From Epiperipatus broadwayi (lineage: Eukaryota; Onychophora; Udeonychophora; Euonychophora; Peripatidae): DNA of 64,000 bases. The notes beneath the pieces were generated by a model, which saw only the letters and a program-made list of their open reading frames with translations, made no database searches and was not told where the DNA came from. Positions within the stretch are counted from its first letter, which is position 1, and each line of letters begins with the position of its first letter. Location of the stretch: NCBI GenBank assembly GCA_028023455.1, contig JAQFVV010012497.1, forward strand, positions 4,028,001-4,092,000, in the 5' to 3' direction. Below, piece by piece: positions 12,660 through 23,760 of this stretch. The position numbers were made by a program, and so were the translations under genes.

Positions 12660-13343
12660 TTTTGTCTAAATACTGTATATATAGTTATTGAAAATGCCGC
12701 ATGTATTTCACTTTTTCTAAAATTATATATCAGAGAATTCCTTAAAAAATACGCCATTAATATATATTAAATATATATTTCTTTTGTAAAAGTTGTATAT
12801 GTGTTTGTGATAAAATACGCTCCAAAATTGTTGAAATTTACTGATTTTATGGCTTTTTGTTTAATGGCATCTAGCATTAATTCCTTAAAAATTATTTATA
12901 GTTTCTTATTCGCTGATTAAAATTGTTTGTAAAATATAAAACTTTTTCACTTAAATTTCATATATATTTATTGAAAACGCTGCATGTATTTCATTCTTTT
13001 TTTAATTATATATCAGAAAATTGCTTAAAAATTACACCTTTAATATATATTAAATGTATATTTTACCTGTGAAAGTTGTATACGTTTCTGGTAAAATACT
13101 CTCCAAAATTGTTGACATTTACTGATTTTATGGCTTTTTGTTAATGGCGTCTCATATTAATTGCTTGAAAATTATTTATAGTTTGTAATTTGCCGATTAA
13201 AATTGTTAGTATATTTTATACTTTTCATCTAAATTTCGTATATATTTGTTGAAAATGCTGCATATATTTCTTTTATATATATATATCAGGGAATTGCTTA
13301 AAAATTACCCCATTAATTAATATTAAATGTATATTTCTCCTGT
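12660..13343. repeat. 280-bp tandem repeat array, about 2.5 units
   Basis: Landmarks recur at a constant step: TTGAAAATGCCGCATG at 12688, TTGAAAACGCTGCATG at 12971 and TTGAAAATGCTGCATA at 13249 (283 and 278 bases apart), each followed by ATATATCAG..GAATTGCTTAAAAATTA. A foldback element interrupts the third unit at 13344; the unit resumes with GTTTCTGGTA at about 14051. AT-rich, non-coding, satellite-like. Confidence 0.85.
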
Positions 13344-14050
13344 GAAAGTCATATATAACATCACATGATCACAAACTCTCCATACAGTATTGCCACTCAG
13401 TGCAAGCCAGAGTAATCAATGGATGCCAGAAGGCTTGTGCATAAAATTCCTATCTAGTGCCTACTCATTCAATATCCCAGACTAGTTCTGGCTTGTGGCC
13501 TTTGTCAGTGAGGAGCCTTGGATCTGAGAGCACTGCACCTAGATCTTGCATTGAGTAGCAATACTGTATGGAGAGTTTTGCTTGTTTTAATAATAGTTAT
13601 AAGCAAGCATAAGAAATGGTGATCATGTGATGTTTATTGGTTTAAAACCAATCCTGCCTAATAGGATAGTGGTGGCTATGGTTATTAAAGAACCAAAGAC
13701 ACCAAAATGTATAGGTACTGAACTGAGTTCAGACTTATATGACTATATAAGCTAATGAGCTTGGATTGAAAATATTATTATCAATTTAGGACTCGTAGCT
13801 TTGTAGTTAAGTAGAGATAAAAGTTGGCTGCTGGAGGGATGCTTTAGATCCTAAGATCTAGGTGCAGTGCTCTCAGATCAAAGGCTCATCACTGATGAAG
13901 GCCACAACCAGAAACTAGTCTAGTGATATTGGATGAGTAGGCACTAGATGGGGATTTTATGCACAAGCCTTCTGGCATTCATTGATTACTCTGGCTTGCA
14001 CTGAGTGGCAATACTGTATGGAGAGTTTGCATGTTTTGAAAGTCATATAT
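13344..14050. mobile_element. foldback retrozyme-like element, family A, with 13-bp target-site duplication
   Basis: Flanked by GAAAGTCATATAT at 13344-13356 and 14038-14050. The interruption of the 280-bp tandem unit shows that these are duplicated host bases. Inside, an inverted partial unit (13357-13556) faces a complete unit (about 13553-14031), giving arms of about 190 bases. The landmark GAGT(A/G)GCAATACTGTATGGAGAG occurs at 13553 and 14003, so the monomer is about 450 bases. Each arm has a hammerhead-ribozyme-like core. No ORF. Relatives lie at 31914, 40184 and 41496. The structure fits a non-autonomous, ribozyme-bearing retroelement (retrozyme) copied by Penelope-like machinery. Calling it a plain MITE is less attractive because the duplication is 13 bp. 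Confidence 0.75.
13886..13922 (+). ncRNA. hammerhead-ribozyme-like core, family A
   Basis: CTGATGA at 13892-13898, a stem II with GGC...CC flanked by unpaired A on both sides, then GAAAC at about 13911 and AGTC. The inverted copy (13470-13520, reverse strand) preserves the paired form of stem II (GGC, loop CACAA, GCC) and of stem I (CTCA with TGGG) but has CTGACAA in place of CTGATGA. Together they suggest a family consensus with a 2-bp stem III, as in the minimal hammerheads of Penelope-like elements. This copy has a damaged stem I. Confidence 0.55.
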
Positions 14051-14949
14051 GTTTCTGGTATCCAACCTGCCGATAAGTTTGTAAATCTTAGGGAAAATAT
14101 CATATACAAAAGATCCATGTACACATTATTTTCATAAATTATTGTGAAAATATCGTGTATAAGATTCGTGTACATGTTATTTTGGTCAGATTATAAGATT
14201 ACACAGTTATCAGCGGATTGATACATTTGTGAATAGGTACAGCATGTCTAATATGTGCTCTGTGTCACAGGACCAAATTTATTGCTTATTTAATATTAAT
14301 TAAGAGCTTGTGTCTTATCAAGTAATTCTATATGTAAAGATAAAAAATAAAGTTAATTTGGTAAAATTACTAATAAAATGAATGGTAATAAATGAAATTA
14401 AAGATAAGAAGAATATTTTGTAATTTTTGTGGAATGTTTCTTTTTATGATAATTATTATTTTTAAAAAAAAAGAGTAACTAATTAGTTTATAACAATTAA
14501 AGATATCTGGACTGGGTAAATCTTGGATAGCATTGATATATAAAGATGATAGATATCAGTTGTTAGTTGGTTTTCTTTAGAATTTTTTTGTTTTGGGACA
14601 GCTGTAACCTCGTCACCATCTGGAACTTGTTGATCATCTCAACCAGTGAAAACAGGTTTCTAGTTATTGAAAAAGCAGCTATTTTGTAAACTCTTAGCCA
14701 TAGCTAATATGGAAAACTGCAATAGTAGAAAATCTCACTATGTTAGGGTGGAAAATTTTATTAGTACACTAGTCGATTAAATCTAAACTAAGTAGCCTTC
14801 TGTATTTATATGTTGGACTATTGCCATCATTTAATATGAGTATTGAATGTCTTTAGAAAAAAATTAATTTTATTTAAGTATTCCAAATACCTTTAACTGT
14901 TACTTATAGCACACATGTTAGTATATGCACAACATTTCAAGAAGTATTA
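14051..14949. other. end of tandem array, then AT-rich spacer
   Basis: The interrupted 280-bp unit resumes to about 14070. Two near-identical 17-base stretches around AAGAT(T/C)C(A/G)TGTACA at about 14110 and 14160 show a small local duplication of about 50 bases. No gene seen to 14949. Confidence 0.4.
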
Positions 14950-14954
14950 TTTTC

Positions 14955-15085
14955 TTTCTTCTTCAAGGATTGCTGGTCTAACCAGTGACAGTCCTAGCAT
15001 AGAAATCGAACCTGGACCTTTAGATTCTTTGAGTACTGAATTTTAAGATAATACTCTAACCAACTGAGCCATCCTGCCAAAGGCA
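14955..15085 (-). repeat. tRNA-derived SINE
   Basis: On the reverse strand the element starts GGCAGGATGGCTCAGTTGG (A-box-like) at about 15080 and reaches GGTCCAGGTTCGATTTC (B-box-like) at about 15008, the spacing expected of a tRNA head. It then continues with a short unrelated body and a purine-rich tail near 14960. The anticodon arm is distorted, so this is not a working tRNA gene. No clear target duplication was found. Confidence 0.65.
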
Positions 15086-15119
15086 ACAGTCAGTAGAAAT
15101 TTCATATACCTATCTATGA

Positions 15120-15420
15120 GGTTGGTCCTCATTTTTTCACTTTTTTCTAAGAGCAAAGTTGATTAGTAGTTTCCATACATTATGTATAGTCACACTAGCT
15201 TAGCTTATGGGATTGTTTGCCATTATTATGTGAGCAGCTTCTTTAAATTTTCTTCTTTGTAGCTTTTCTTTTCTATCCAATATTTTTGTATTTTCCCAAT
15301 TGAACATATGTTCATTGGTACGGAAGCAGTCAATCTTAGTCCAAGATTGAACTTCACGGTTCTATCTACTAACTTATGTTCGAACCTCATATTTCACCCC
15401 ACTCCTTTAGTTGCGTATAT
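15120..15420 (-). pseudogene. Penelope-like element, C-terminal part of GIY-YIG endonuclease
   Basis: Reverse-strand frame gives SWTKIDCFRTNEHMFNWEN followed by TKILDRKEKLQRRKFKEAA and HIIMANN. This is the characteristic end of the GIY-YIG endonuclease of Penelope-like elements (His/Asp-Trp-x-x-Thr-Lys-Ile-Leu, then Arg-Arg/Lys-x-x-Glu-Ala-x-x-Ile with the metal-binding Glu). The N-terminal half is missing here. The relic at 18190-19105 has the N-terminal half but not this part, so the two may be pieces of one insertion now about 2.8 kb apart, or two insertions. Confidence 0.7.
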
Positions 15421-15790
15421 ATATTTTATGTATATATTTGAGATGCGCGCAAAAAATTTATAAAGTTTAACTTTACAATTTTTTATTTATTTATTATTAT
15501 TAATTCTTTTTTTTTAATTAAAATTAAAGTATATTAGGTGCAACTCAGATATATATATATATGATACAGGAGCAAATATACTAATGAAATATTAGTTTTA
15601 TAAATATTTTAGTATACATTATTTATAAAACTTTTTCTTTTTAAATTGTTTTTTTAAAAATCCAAGATGGCAGATGTAACTGTTAATTGTCCAAAAATAG
15701 TCTTGGGAAGGAATTTTTAATTAATGTTTTATGGAAAATAAAATGGGAAATGAGATTAATAGATTTTACTTTTGTATAAACATTTTTGTC

Positions 15791-15819
15791 AAATCTATTT
15801 CTAATTAGGAAATAGATTT
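15791..15819. repeat. 29-bp near-perfect palindrome (copy 1 of 2)
   Basis: AAATCTATTTCT, a short centre, then GAAATAGATTT. The same arms with a different centre occur at 26045-26073. Function unknown; could be a remnant of abutting terminal inverted repeats. Confidence 0.7.
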
Positions 15820-18189
15820 GAATATATTTTTGGAATGTTATCAAATGATTGCATCTTCAAAAACAATGGACAAAGAACATGTATGATCAGAGATTAGAGT
15901 TGGAGCTAGAAATAAGAAATTAAAAGCATTCCATAAATACCTGAGTGGGGTATAAAATGGGCTGATTTTGACCAAAGAATTAACTACTATTGAAAGAACT
16001 GTGAAGTGAACAGAATGCATGCTGGTTTGAAATTTAAAAAATGATGATTGAGTAGAAAGCCCATCACCTTTCCGGTCCTCCTGCCAAAGAATGAAATAAC
16101 AGCCTGACTTGAGAACTTTGGAATGCTGATGGACCTTTGAACTGCCAAAGCACGAGCCTGACTTTTTTTAAAAAGAACTTTAAGAAACATGCAAGATAAA
16201 TCAGTAGTTTATGCCACAAGTAAAGCTAGTCTAACTAATCTCAAACCTTATCATCAAGATTTCTTCTAACATTTTGTTTAACTTTGTCTTTTTTCTAATC
16301 TGCAAAATGTAAATTGCTTTCAAATGATTCTTTTTATTTAACCTTATCTCATATGCTCTAACTTTTTTTAACTTTAGTGCAGTCATTTATTTATATGTAT
16401 TTATTACTTGATTTTATATGTCTGTTTTAGTTATTATTAATATGCCAATCTCAAACAATCTGATGAGCTAAACTTCTAAAATCTTTTCTTTCTTTTTTTT
16501 AAAGTAAACCTCCATGAATTAAGGTTGTTATCATCCCCATAAAATATAATGTATGATTAATTAATATGCTCACCAGATTGTTTTTGTGAATCAACATTTT
16601 ATGTTGATTTATTATGAAAATTATTATTTGTTCAACTCCAAATAGAATGAAGTAATTCTACATGGAGTTAATCCATTACTCAAACTAATTAATGCTTTGA
16701 AATCTTTTAAAAATGTTATTTATTTAAATTCTAAAAAGGTGGTCTATTAGTTGTTTTTTATACAACAGCTAATGTAACTCTTAAAATATCAGATGTTAAA
16801 ATATTCTAATTTTTATCAAAATCCACCAAGGTAGCATTGAATTATTTTTAAATAGCAAAAAAGGAGGGGTAAAATCTTAACGTATATTTTATTAAATGAA
16901 ATCTTCTCTCTATATATATTATAGTGGCATAGTGTATTATTTATCTAAATTGTGGCATACAAACAAGGGTAATTTTTTTAAAGTAGTAAATCCTATTCAA
17001 TGTCGTTAGTGACATTTATCCATACTGCGTTACTGACATTCGATTCATCTTCATAAATATATATATACGTGCTTCTAATCTGAGGGTTACGACAGGATTG
17101 AGCTCATAGATTTTTCATTATGTCCTGTCCTGAGGATAGTTGAGCTTCCTGAGACTCATTCCATATAAAAGGGCCTCTGCATTTTGTTGAATCCATGCTA
17201 TGCCTAATTACTTTTCTCTAAGCACTGCCCTAAGAAGAGGGTCTTAGACTTTGTTTCTCATCCAGAAGCATGACTTTTTCCAATTATTTCTTTGCCATTA
17301 TGTCAGTACTGCCACTTCATATTATTATTTCTTTCTCTTCATGACTCGGTTTTGATGTTAAAATATTAAAATTGTGCTTTGCTCAAAATATATGTGAATC
17401 GAATATCACTAGCTTTATTAATTAGTAATATTATTTCAGTCTTATACAATCCCAACATCCTAATTTGTTGTTTCTGTATTTAAGAGTATATGCCTTAGGG
17501 GTAAAATAAAGTGTTCATACTAGTGATAAAAGAATTTTTAATAAATATTTTGTCATATAACTAAATATAATTTTTCAAATGTATTTACTTATTTTCACCA
17601 CCATAATGGCATGAAAATATTTTTTCCTATATACATAATGAATCTCAAAATGCTCCCCAAAATAATATTAGTCACCATGTTTCAGAACCATAAATCAAAG
17701 CATTAGTGGTAATGTTATGTAATCTTTTTAATAATTGATTGGCATCTTAATACCATAACCACTAAAGATGTGTGTTAAATTATATATACTATTTAGTTAA
17801 TAAAAGAGCATATGAGAACCCTGAGTGTGAATTTTAATATGTAATTATCTACCATTTGGTAGACCACTCATTCACACACGCATTATTGTTCAGTATATAA
17901 TTCATTCATTATATTACTATTTTTATTGTCTAACTTGTTTAAGTAGTTTGAATTCCTTTTTCTCCACTTCCACATGTACAACTATGTGTATGTATATTTT
18001 AGTTAAGTTATAGTGCAGTTAATATTGAGTCTCATTGTCTTCACTCTGCTAGTGGGCTGGATTTAGATTAAATTCTCATGTGCCATCATTATATGTTATT
18101 TATTAGGTATTTGATCTGGGGCTTAGAGAATGGGTTCGAGTCCAGGTTGGTCCCTGACCTAAATCTCCGACTTGACTGGGTTTGAAGTA
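15820..18189. other. AT-rich region without recognised genes
   Basis: The short ORF at 15987-16190 (reverse) has no domain I recognise. A slightly less AT-rich patch at 17080-17340 shows no readable frame. The base run at 18130-18150 (GGGTTCGAGTCCAGG) looks like a tRNA B box but lacks an A box at the right distance. Nothing else supported. Confidence 0.4.
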
Positions 18190-19105
18190 CATTTGAGTTT
18201 CAGCTCATTAGATGGATCAACATATTTTGACCAATACAGTACATACATGGTCTGCTACCTTAGATACATCTGTTTTCTCTCTTCTAATCATTAGTTTGTG
18301 TTTTTGCAAGTGCTTTTCAATGGGATAACTGGTCTCACCAATATACATTCTTCCACATTCACATGGTATTTCATAGATGCAATTTTTTTCAGCATTTTAA
18401 GTTTAGGCTTTGTAGATGTTAGAATTTCTTGTAGTGTGATATGGCTCTGGAAAACGTCTGATGTTATACTGATTGCAGATTTTTCTTAATTTGTCTGCAA
18501 TTTTTGGCACGTATGGGCACACTACAATACTAATAATTGTGTTTTTTTGTTGTCTATTTAGTGTTTTCTTAATAACAGCTGATTGCAGATTTCCCTTAAT
18601 TTGTCTGCAATTTTTGATATGTATGAGTATACTACAGTACCAATAATTGTTTTTTCTCTTGATTGTTTTTTTTTTTGTTGTTGTTTATTTAAGGTTTTCT
18701 TAATAATAGCTGATGGATAATCATTTTTCATAAGAATTTGTTCTATATAGATCTTTCCTTTTTTCAAATCACTGGTTTTTGAACCAACTTCTTTTTGTCT
18801 GTTCCATAGTGGTAATATAACTCCATGTTTTATGTTTCTAGTGTGATTGGATGTACAGGCTAAATATTTTCCTGTATGTATGGATTTTTGGTAAACTGTA
18901 GTTTCGATTTTGCCATGAGGGAATCTTGTCACAAGAACATCTAAGTATGTCAATTTTTGTTCTTGTTCTGATTCTATTGTGAATTTAATTGAAGGGGATA
19001 TAATTGTAGATGTGTTTCCAGAAAGTTTGTAATAGTGCTTCACCATGTGGCCATACAAAAAATATATCATCTACATAGCAAAGCCATACTTTAGATGGAT
19101 ATGGG
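18190..19105 (-). pseudogene. Penelope-like retroelement: RT C-terminus plus GIY-YIG endonuclease N-terminus
   Basis: Reverse-strand reading starts at about 19105 with KVWLCYVDDIFF; the RT catalytic YVDD lies at 19066-19077. The longest open frame (19070-18558, 170 codons) continues through the RT thumb with SIKFTIESEQEQKLTYLDVL and VTRFPHGKIETTVYQKSIHT, phrases typical of Penelope-like RTs. It then runs into a Lys/Gln-rich linker. After frameshifts the endonuclease appears: CIYEIPCECGRMYIGETSYP, where CIY (18373-18381) and YIG (18337-18345) are the GIY-YIG pair, followed by IEKHLQKH and ADHVC. The upstream RT fingers/palm and the endonuclease C-terminus are absent. Inactive, but it shows that Penelope-type machinery has worked in this genome. 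Confidence 0.88.
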
Positions 19106-19541
19106 CTTCAAGAAACACTAAGTAGTCTCCAGTTGGTGTCCAATTTTAAAGTGTATCATTCTCGCCTACACCAACAGCTGATGAATTAAAACAAGTATTG
19201 CCTGTTGCCTTTTACCTGATTTTCAGCCTATCCTTGATGAATGTGTAATCTGGCCATACCATCATTCTATCCAGAGAAGTAATCAAGCAAAGTACAACAA
19301 ATGAAACCTTGAACTTCCCTGATAGTGCTATTCTATAAATCAATGTTATTTTTTAAAATGATTTAAACATACTTCTTTATTTTAGTTGAGTAAAGGATAA
19401 AATCTGATGTCCGATGATGTGGAAAAATTGATTTTTTTATATTTAGGATAAAATGCTTTTACATAAAGAATAATAATTATAGCCTAAATAAAATTAATAT
19501 TATTTTTTTCTAAATAATCTTTAACTTTTTTTTTTAATATA
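19106..19541. other. spacer upstream of the Penelope-like relic
   Basis: No recognisable RT sequence continues above 19105 although the RT should extend about 1.2 kb further. Nothing else seen. Confidence 0.4.
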
Positions 19542-20755
19542 CACCTGGGTCTCGTTTTACACTATAGATAGGTTCCTCAGAAAACACGAGCAAATGAAAT
19601 CGTGCAAAAATAGATGTAACTTACATTGAAAAAGGGGGGATGTGGTCTGTGATTTTTCAAAATTCACGTAAAAGCAAAGCACCAACGTAAAATTACTTTA
19701 AAATTCGCGCAAAAAAAAAAAAAAGGAAATAAAAATATGACTAATAAAAAATTTCAAATTTAAAAAAATTGATACAAGACAAACTTTTTTTAACTATAAT
19801 ATTTAATTTTATTCAAAATAATATATTTTTATGCATAATTTACAGTACAGTAATTTACATTTTTTTATACACGTTTTAATTATTATTGCTATTTGCCCAA
19901 AAACACGTTCGTTTGCAAACTAGTAAAAAATCAGATTCTCATGTGATGTGATGTATTTGGCTTTTCCTTAAACGAAGTCAATAATATCTCAGCAATTATT
20001 CTCACAAGAGGAAATACAACTAGCACCAAGTTCACTCTCATTTTGTATTAATGGTTTTCTGTTGACGACGACGATGATGATTTTATTAATTGTTTATGAA
20101 CTTAGATTTATGATAATAAAATGACATTTATTCACCACTGCTGGGAAAAATTTAATTAAAACTAACAACTAAAAATTAAATTCTTATTTTTGTCTTTAAT
20201 TTTCAATTCCGTTTAAAAATCAAATTTCGTTTTACATCACATTAATTTCAAGTCACCCGTAAGTAATTTTTAAATTGTTAATTACAATTAAAAATCAGAT
20301 TTTAATTTTTAATTGTGCCCAAATTGTGCCCACTGCTATTACTGACCTTTTAAAAATAAACTTGTGGACACTAAATGATTAATAATTGATTACGTTCCTT
20401 TTTAAAAAGCAAAAACAGAATGTGATTTAAAATGCAAAATTAACACGCACAATGTTTGAACAAATTTACATTATAATCTTGTAAAATTTAATGTGTGTAT
20501 ACATAAAATGTGGAAATCATGATTTTAATTCCATTATTGCATAAAATATTACTATTATAAAGCACTGAAAATATTGAAATTACTAAGATGAAAGTAGAAT
20601 TCCAATAATGTGCTATTATTTTCAATATAACATAAGTGCGCAAAATTTATTATTTAAAGTAATAGCACATTATCGGAGGTCGACTTCCGATGAAACACAA
20701 ATTGCGTAACTTCAAAATCGTGTTAAATAAGTCCGCATAAAAAGAGACCCAGGTG
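19542..20755. mobile_element. Tc1/mariner-pogo type MITE, copy 1 (long form)
   Basis: Terminal inverted repeats CACCTGGGTCTC / GAGACCCAGGTG, flanked by TA on both sides (19540-19541 and 20756-20757), which fits the TA target duplication of the Tc1/mariner superfamily. Subterminal sequence (GATAGGTTCCTCAGAAAACAC and the right side TAAGTCCGCATAAAAAG) is shared with the shorter copy at 54874-55729. This copy carries roughly 360 more internal bases, between about 19880 and 20380. No transposase ORF is visible. Confidence 0.85.
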
Positions 20756-20979
20756 TATATTTAAATTTAGGTTCTTAACGTAAATTTTTGAATGTTATGT
20801 CAAATAAAATTTATATTTAATTTCTCATTCTGATTAGTCTTTAATATTTGTTACAATACTAATATTTACTAATTTACTATAACTTGCACATTTCTGTTTA
20901 TTGACTGATTTATATTTTTACCAATCTTTATTTGTATTATTAGGGTTATAGCTTGGTATTAGTTGAATAATAATAATAT

Positions 20980-21460
20980 GATTGTCATCCAGAAAATATG
21001 GATATACATTTTTGAAATAGTCCATACTTCTCATCTTTACGACTCTGTATTTCACAAGCAAATAATTAATCTAAAAGAGTTAGTTGCTTCAGAAAAATAT
21101 TAAAAATTGAATCCATATAATGTCATAGTAATTATTATCACTATTAGAACAATGTGGCTTGCTCACTGTTCTGCAATTTTTGACAACAAAAAATATAATG
21201 TTCTAAAAAAAATAATAAAGTGTATAACATATATGTATATGGCCTAAAATATATACCCAGGAGTACTATGAGAAAAATTTGGCAGAATATAAAACTAAAT
21301 CATTTTATCTGCCTTCAGACACTAGTCATAATAACTATATTTTATAAATCATGCACTTCATGTTATATATATAAATCCCATGAACGTATGTTAATACTTG
21401 TACATAATTAATTTGTAGTTAAAAAAGTTTATTTTATAATATATATGTGATTGTTCTATA
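20980..21460 (+). repeat. dispersed repeat, copy 1 (inverted relative to 32530-33040)
   Basis: Shares many blocks with the reverse complement of 32530-33040, for example ACATTTTTGAAA...TCCAT..TTCTCATCTTTA at 21005-21040 and GTTAATACTTGTACATAAT near 21390. The block near 21390 is followed by AAAGTTTA(T/C)TTTATA. The tail resembles a retroelement 3-prime end (AATAAAG then A/T-rich), but no coding part is seen. Confidence 0.7.
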
Positions 21461-23407
21461 TTAGATATATGCATATCAGAGCTCATAAGTTGAATTCAAT
21501 CTAGTTGCCTAAATATATGTATTTATGTGGTGGATTACCATTGCAAATGTGTATTTTTTTTTATTACACCCGTATGATTTAAAATCTAATTGTCTGTTTC
21601 CCCCTATCATTCTAAACTTGTTAAATATAGCTATGACCCACACTCTGTGATACATTATCATGTTTTCTGATCTAGTAGTGGGTGAACAAGGAGCTAACAT
21701 CTATGAAGCTAGGAAGGAAATTGAACCAACATATAGTTGATTCTCGTTTTAGAGCTGGCACCCTAATCTGCAGTATGGCAGGTGTTATAAATAAAAAACA
21801 CCTATAACAACAAGAAATACTTGGGCATGTTCGAGGGGGATGATGGTCAGGAAATATGGCTGGATACCTAGTCTGACCGTCATTAATTGGGATATTAAGT
21901 TCAAAGATAGAATTGTTTTTCTTAACACCTATTAATCCCTCGATTTAAATCGTTATACATTCTAATATAGGATTGCATAAGATTTAAAAAGAGGAATAAA
22001 AACTTGACCTGTTTTAATGTTAACCTAAGTAACTGAAGATAGTATAACAAAAGAAAAACTATTATAAAATATGTAAAGGGTCATCGTGTAAACAGTAGAG
22101 TAGGTTAAGAATAATTATATTTGATAAGTGTGTGTTTCTAATAAGTGAATTTAATTGATGAATATCAGCATATGGTATATGCTTTACTTTTTGATTAAAC
22201 ACTTTTTTTTTTTTAATAAAAATCTGTTTTCAAAGAATACTTCAATTTCTCTTTTGTTTCAAAGATTAAGCTATAAATTAAACTTTTATGTTGCTTGTAA
22301 AATGATCTCAAGAGATTGTTTCCAAAGTGACAGCAGCTTGCTTTGTAATAATTGAGTTTTATCATTCTAATTACTTGACAAAATAAATCTCAAAAAGTAT
22401 TTTTAAAGCTTCATCTATCAGCAACAATCATGTGACTAAACCTCCTAGTAGAAAACCATCCCCTCTCCCCTATACCATATACACATTCTTAAGATATATC
22501 TGGTCAACTCACTCACTTTTCTTCAACATGTTGCATTCCTTACTGGCTGATAAAACAAATTGATCTTTTTAAATATTGCCAAGTGCAACAGAATAGTGGT
22601 TTCCAAGATGCCTTCCACCAAACTTGACCAGCGGTCTAAAATTGGCAAGGATTGTAAGAAAGGTGGGATTTTTTCTTTTGTTAATTAAAAAATTAATTAT
22701 TTTAAAATTAAAAAGAAAATCATTAAGAGTAATTTATTAGAACTTTAATTTTCCATATTATAATTTATCTATAAATAATTACAAAAACGTTAATTTCTTT
22801 ATATTTATGTTTCTTATACGTTTGACTCATTTTGCATTCATAATTAGGATAATTGGATAAGAATAACTTTTTAATAAAAAATATATATGATTTTTGTATG
22901 TATGGAAATAATTTGGTTTAAAATATTTTATAACTGCTAGAAGTCTTGGCAATAACGTGCGATCATCATCACTGGTCGCTTCCTAATGTTTTCCACCAAC
23001 CGTTATTTAAAATTATCTCAGTACATAAAATTTTTGCATGCTAAACCCTAGTTTAAAATGTATTATAGTTTATATAATCTCTAAAACAGTTTGTGATATT
23101 TATTTAGGCATTTTTGTATCAATGTTTAAAGGTTAGTTTATTAATTTGATTAGTAATTTGTACAAACGTATCTTATTTATTCTTTGTATATGTGTATATG
23201 TGTTTAAAAAAACAAAAAACAAATATATTAATTTTCAACCAAAGCTTAAAATTTATATTTGGGCAAGAATAGTAATAATCATTAAGATAATTATCTGGAA
23301 CCATATTATGTAAGCAGAAAGGGTAATAATTTATATAAAATTAAATAAAATCGAACACAAACCCAGCTTTTAATCAGAATTGGAAATAGTGATTTAAGTG
23401 TTATTAC
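21461..23407. other. AT-rich region, no recognised gene
   Basis: Contains a short hairpin at 21838-21882 (TGATGGTCAG ... CTGACCGTCA). At 22609-22659 there is an isolated short frame starting ATGCCTTCCACC and ending at a GT that could be a splice donor; it is too short to call. The ORF at 22155-22355 has no domain. Confidence 0.35.
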
Positions 23408-23681
23408 TATAGATTTGAAATATATAGGGTATATGAGGACAGACTTTCACACGACTCACCACTCTCCACACTATCTCATAATACTGATACACTTGAACAT
23501 GTGTTCAAGTGTATCAGTGTTATGAGATAGTGTGGAGAGTGGTGTGTTCAAGTGTATCAGTGTTATGAGATAGTGTGGAGAGTGGTGGGTCGTGTGAAAG
23601 TCTGTGCTCATATACTCTATATATTATATATATAGACACAGGTATATAATAAGCCTGTGTGTTTTAGTTATAGATTTGAAA
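23408..23681. mobile_element. hairpin element with exact 13-bp target-site duplication and a duplicated arm
   Basis: Flanked by TATAGATTTGAAA at 23408-23420 and 23669-23681. The left arm (about 23424-23500) pairs with the right side (23502-23620) over about 75 bases with few mismatches. On the right, a 43-bp segment (23502-23544) is repeated exactly at 23545-23587, so one arm is present twice. A second small stem (CACAGG ... CCTGTG) lies at 23636-23659. No hammerhead core recognised. The perfect 43-bp copy argues for a young event. Confidence 0.75.
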
Positions 23682-23760
23682 ATAATTTTTACTAAATTTT
23701 AAGTTGAACAAATTTTATCTCAAAAGCTTTTACTCTTTTTTTTTTTATTCATACGAAATA

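Noticed and set aside
18100-18160. tRNA or SINE based on GGGTTCGAGTCCAGG
   Set aside because: No A box at the proper distance and no tRNA arms; a B-box match alone is not enough.
18298-18489. Forward 63-codon ORF
   Set aside because: Antisense of the GIY-YIG endonuclease of the Penelope-like relic.
22609-22659. Short frame ATGCCTTCCACC... ending at a GT, as a first coding exon
   Set aside because: Only 16-17 codons, no partner exon, and such short frames are common by chance.
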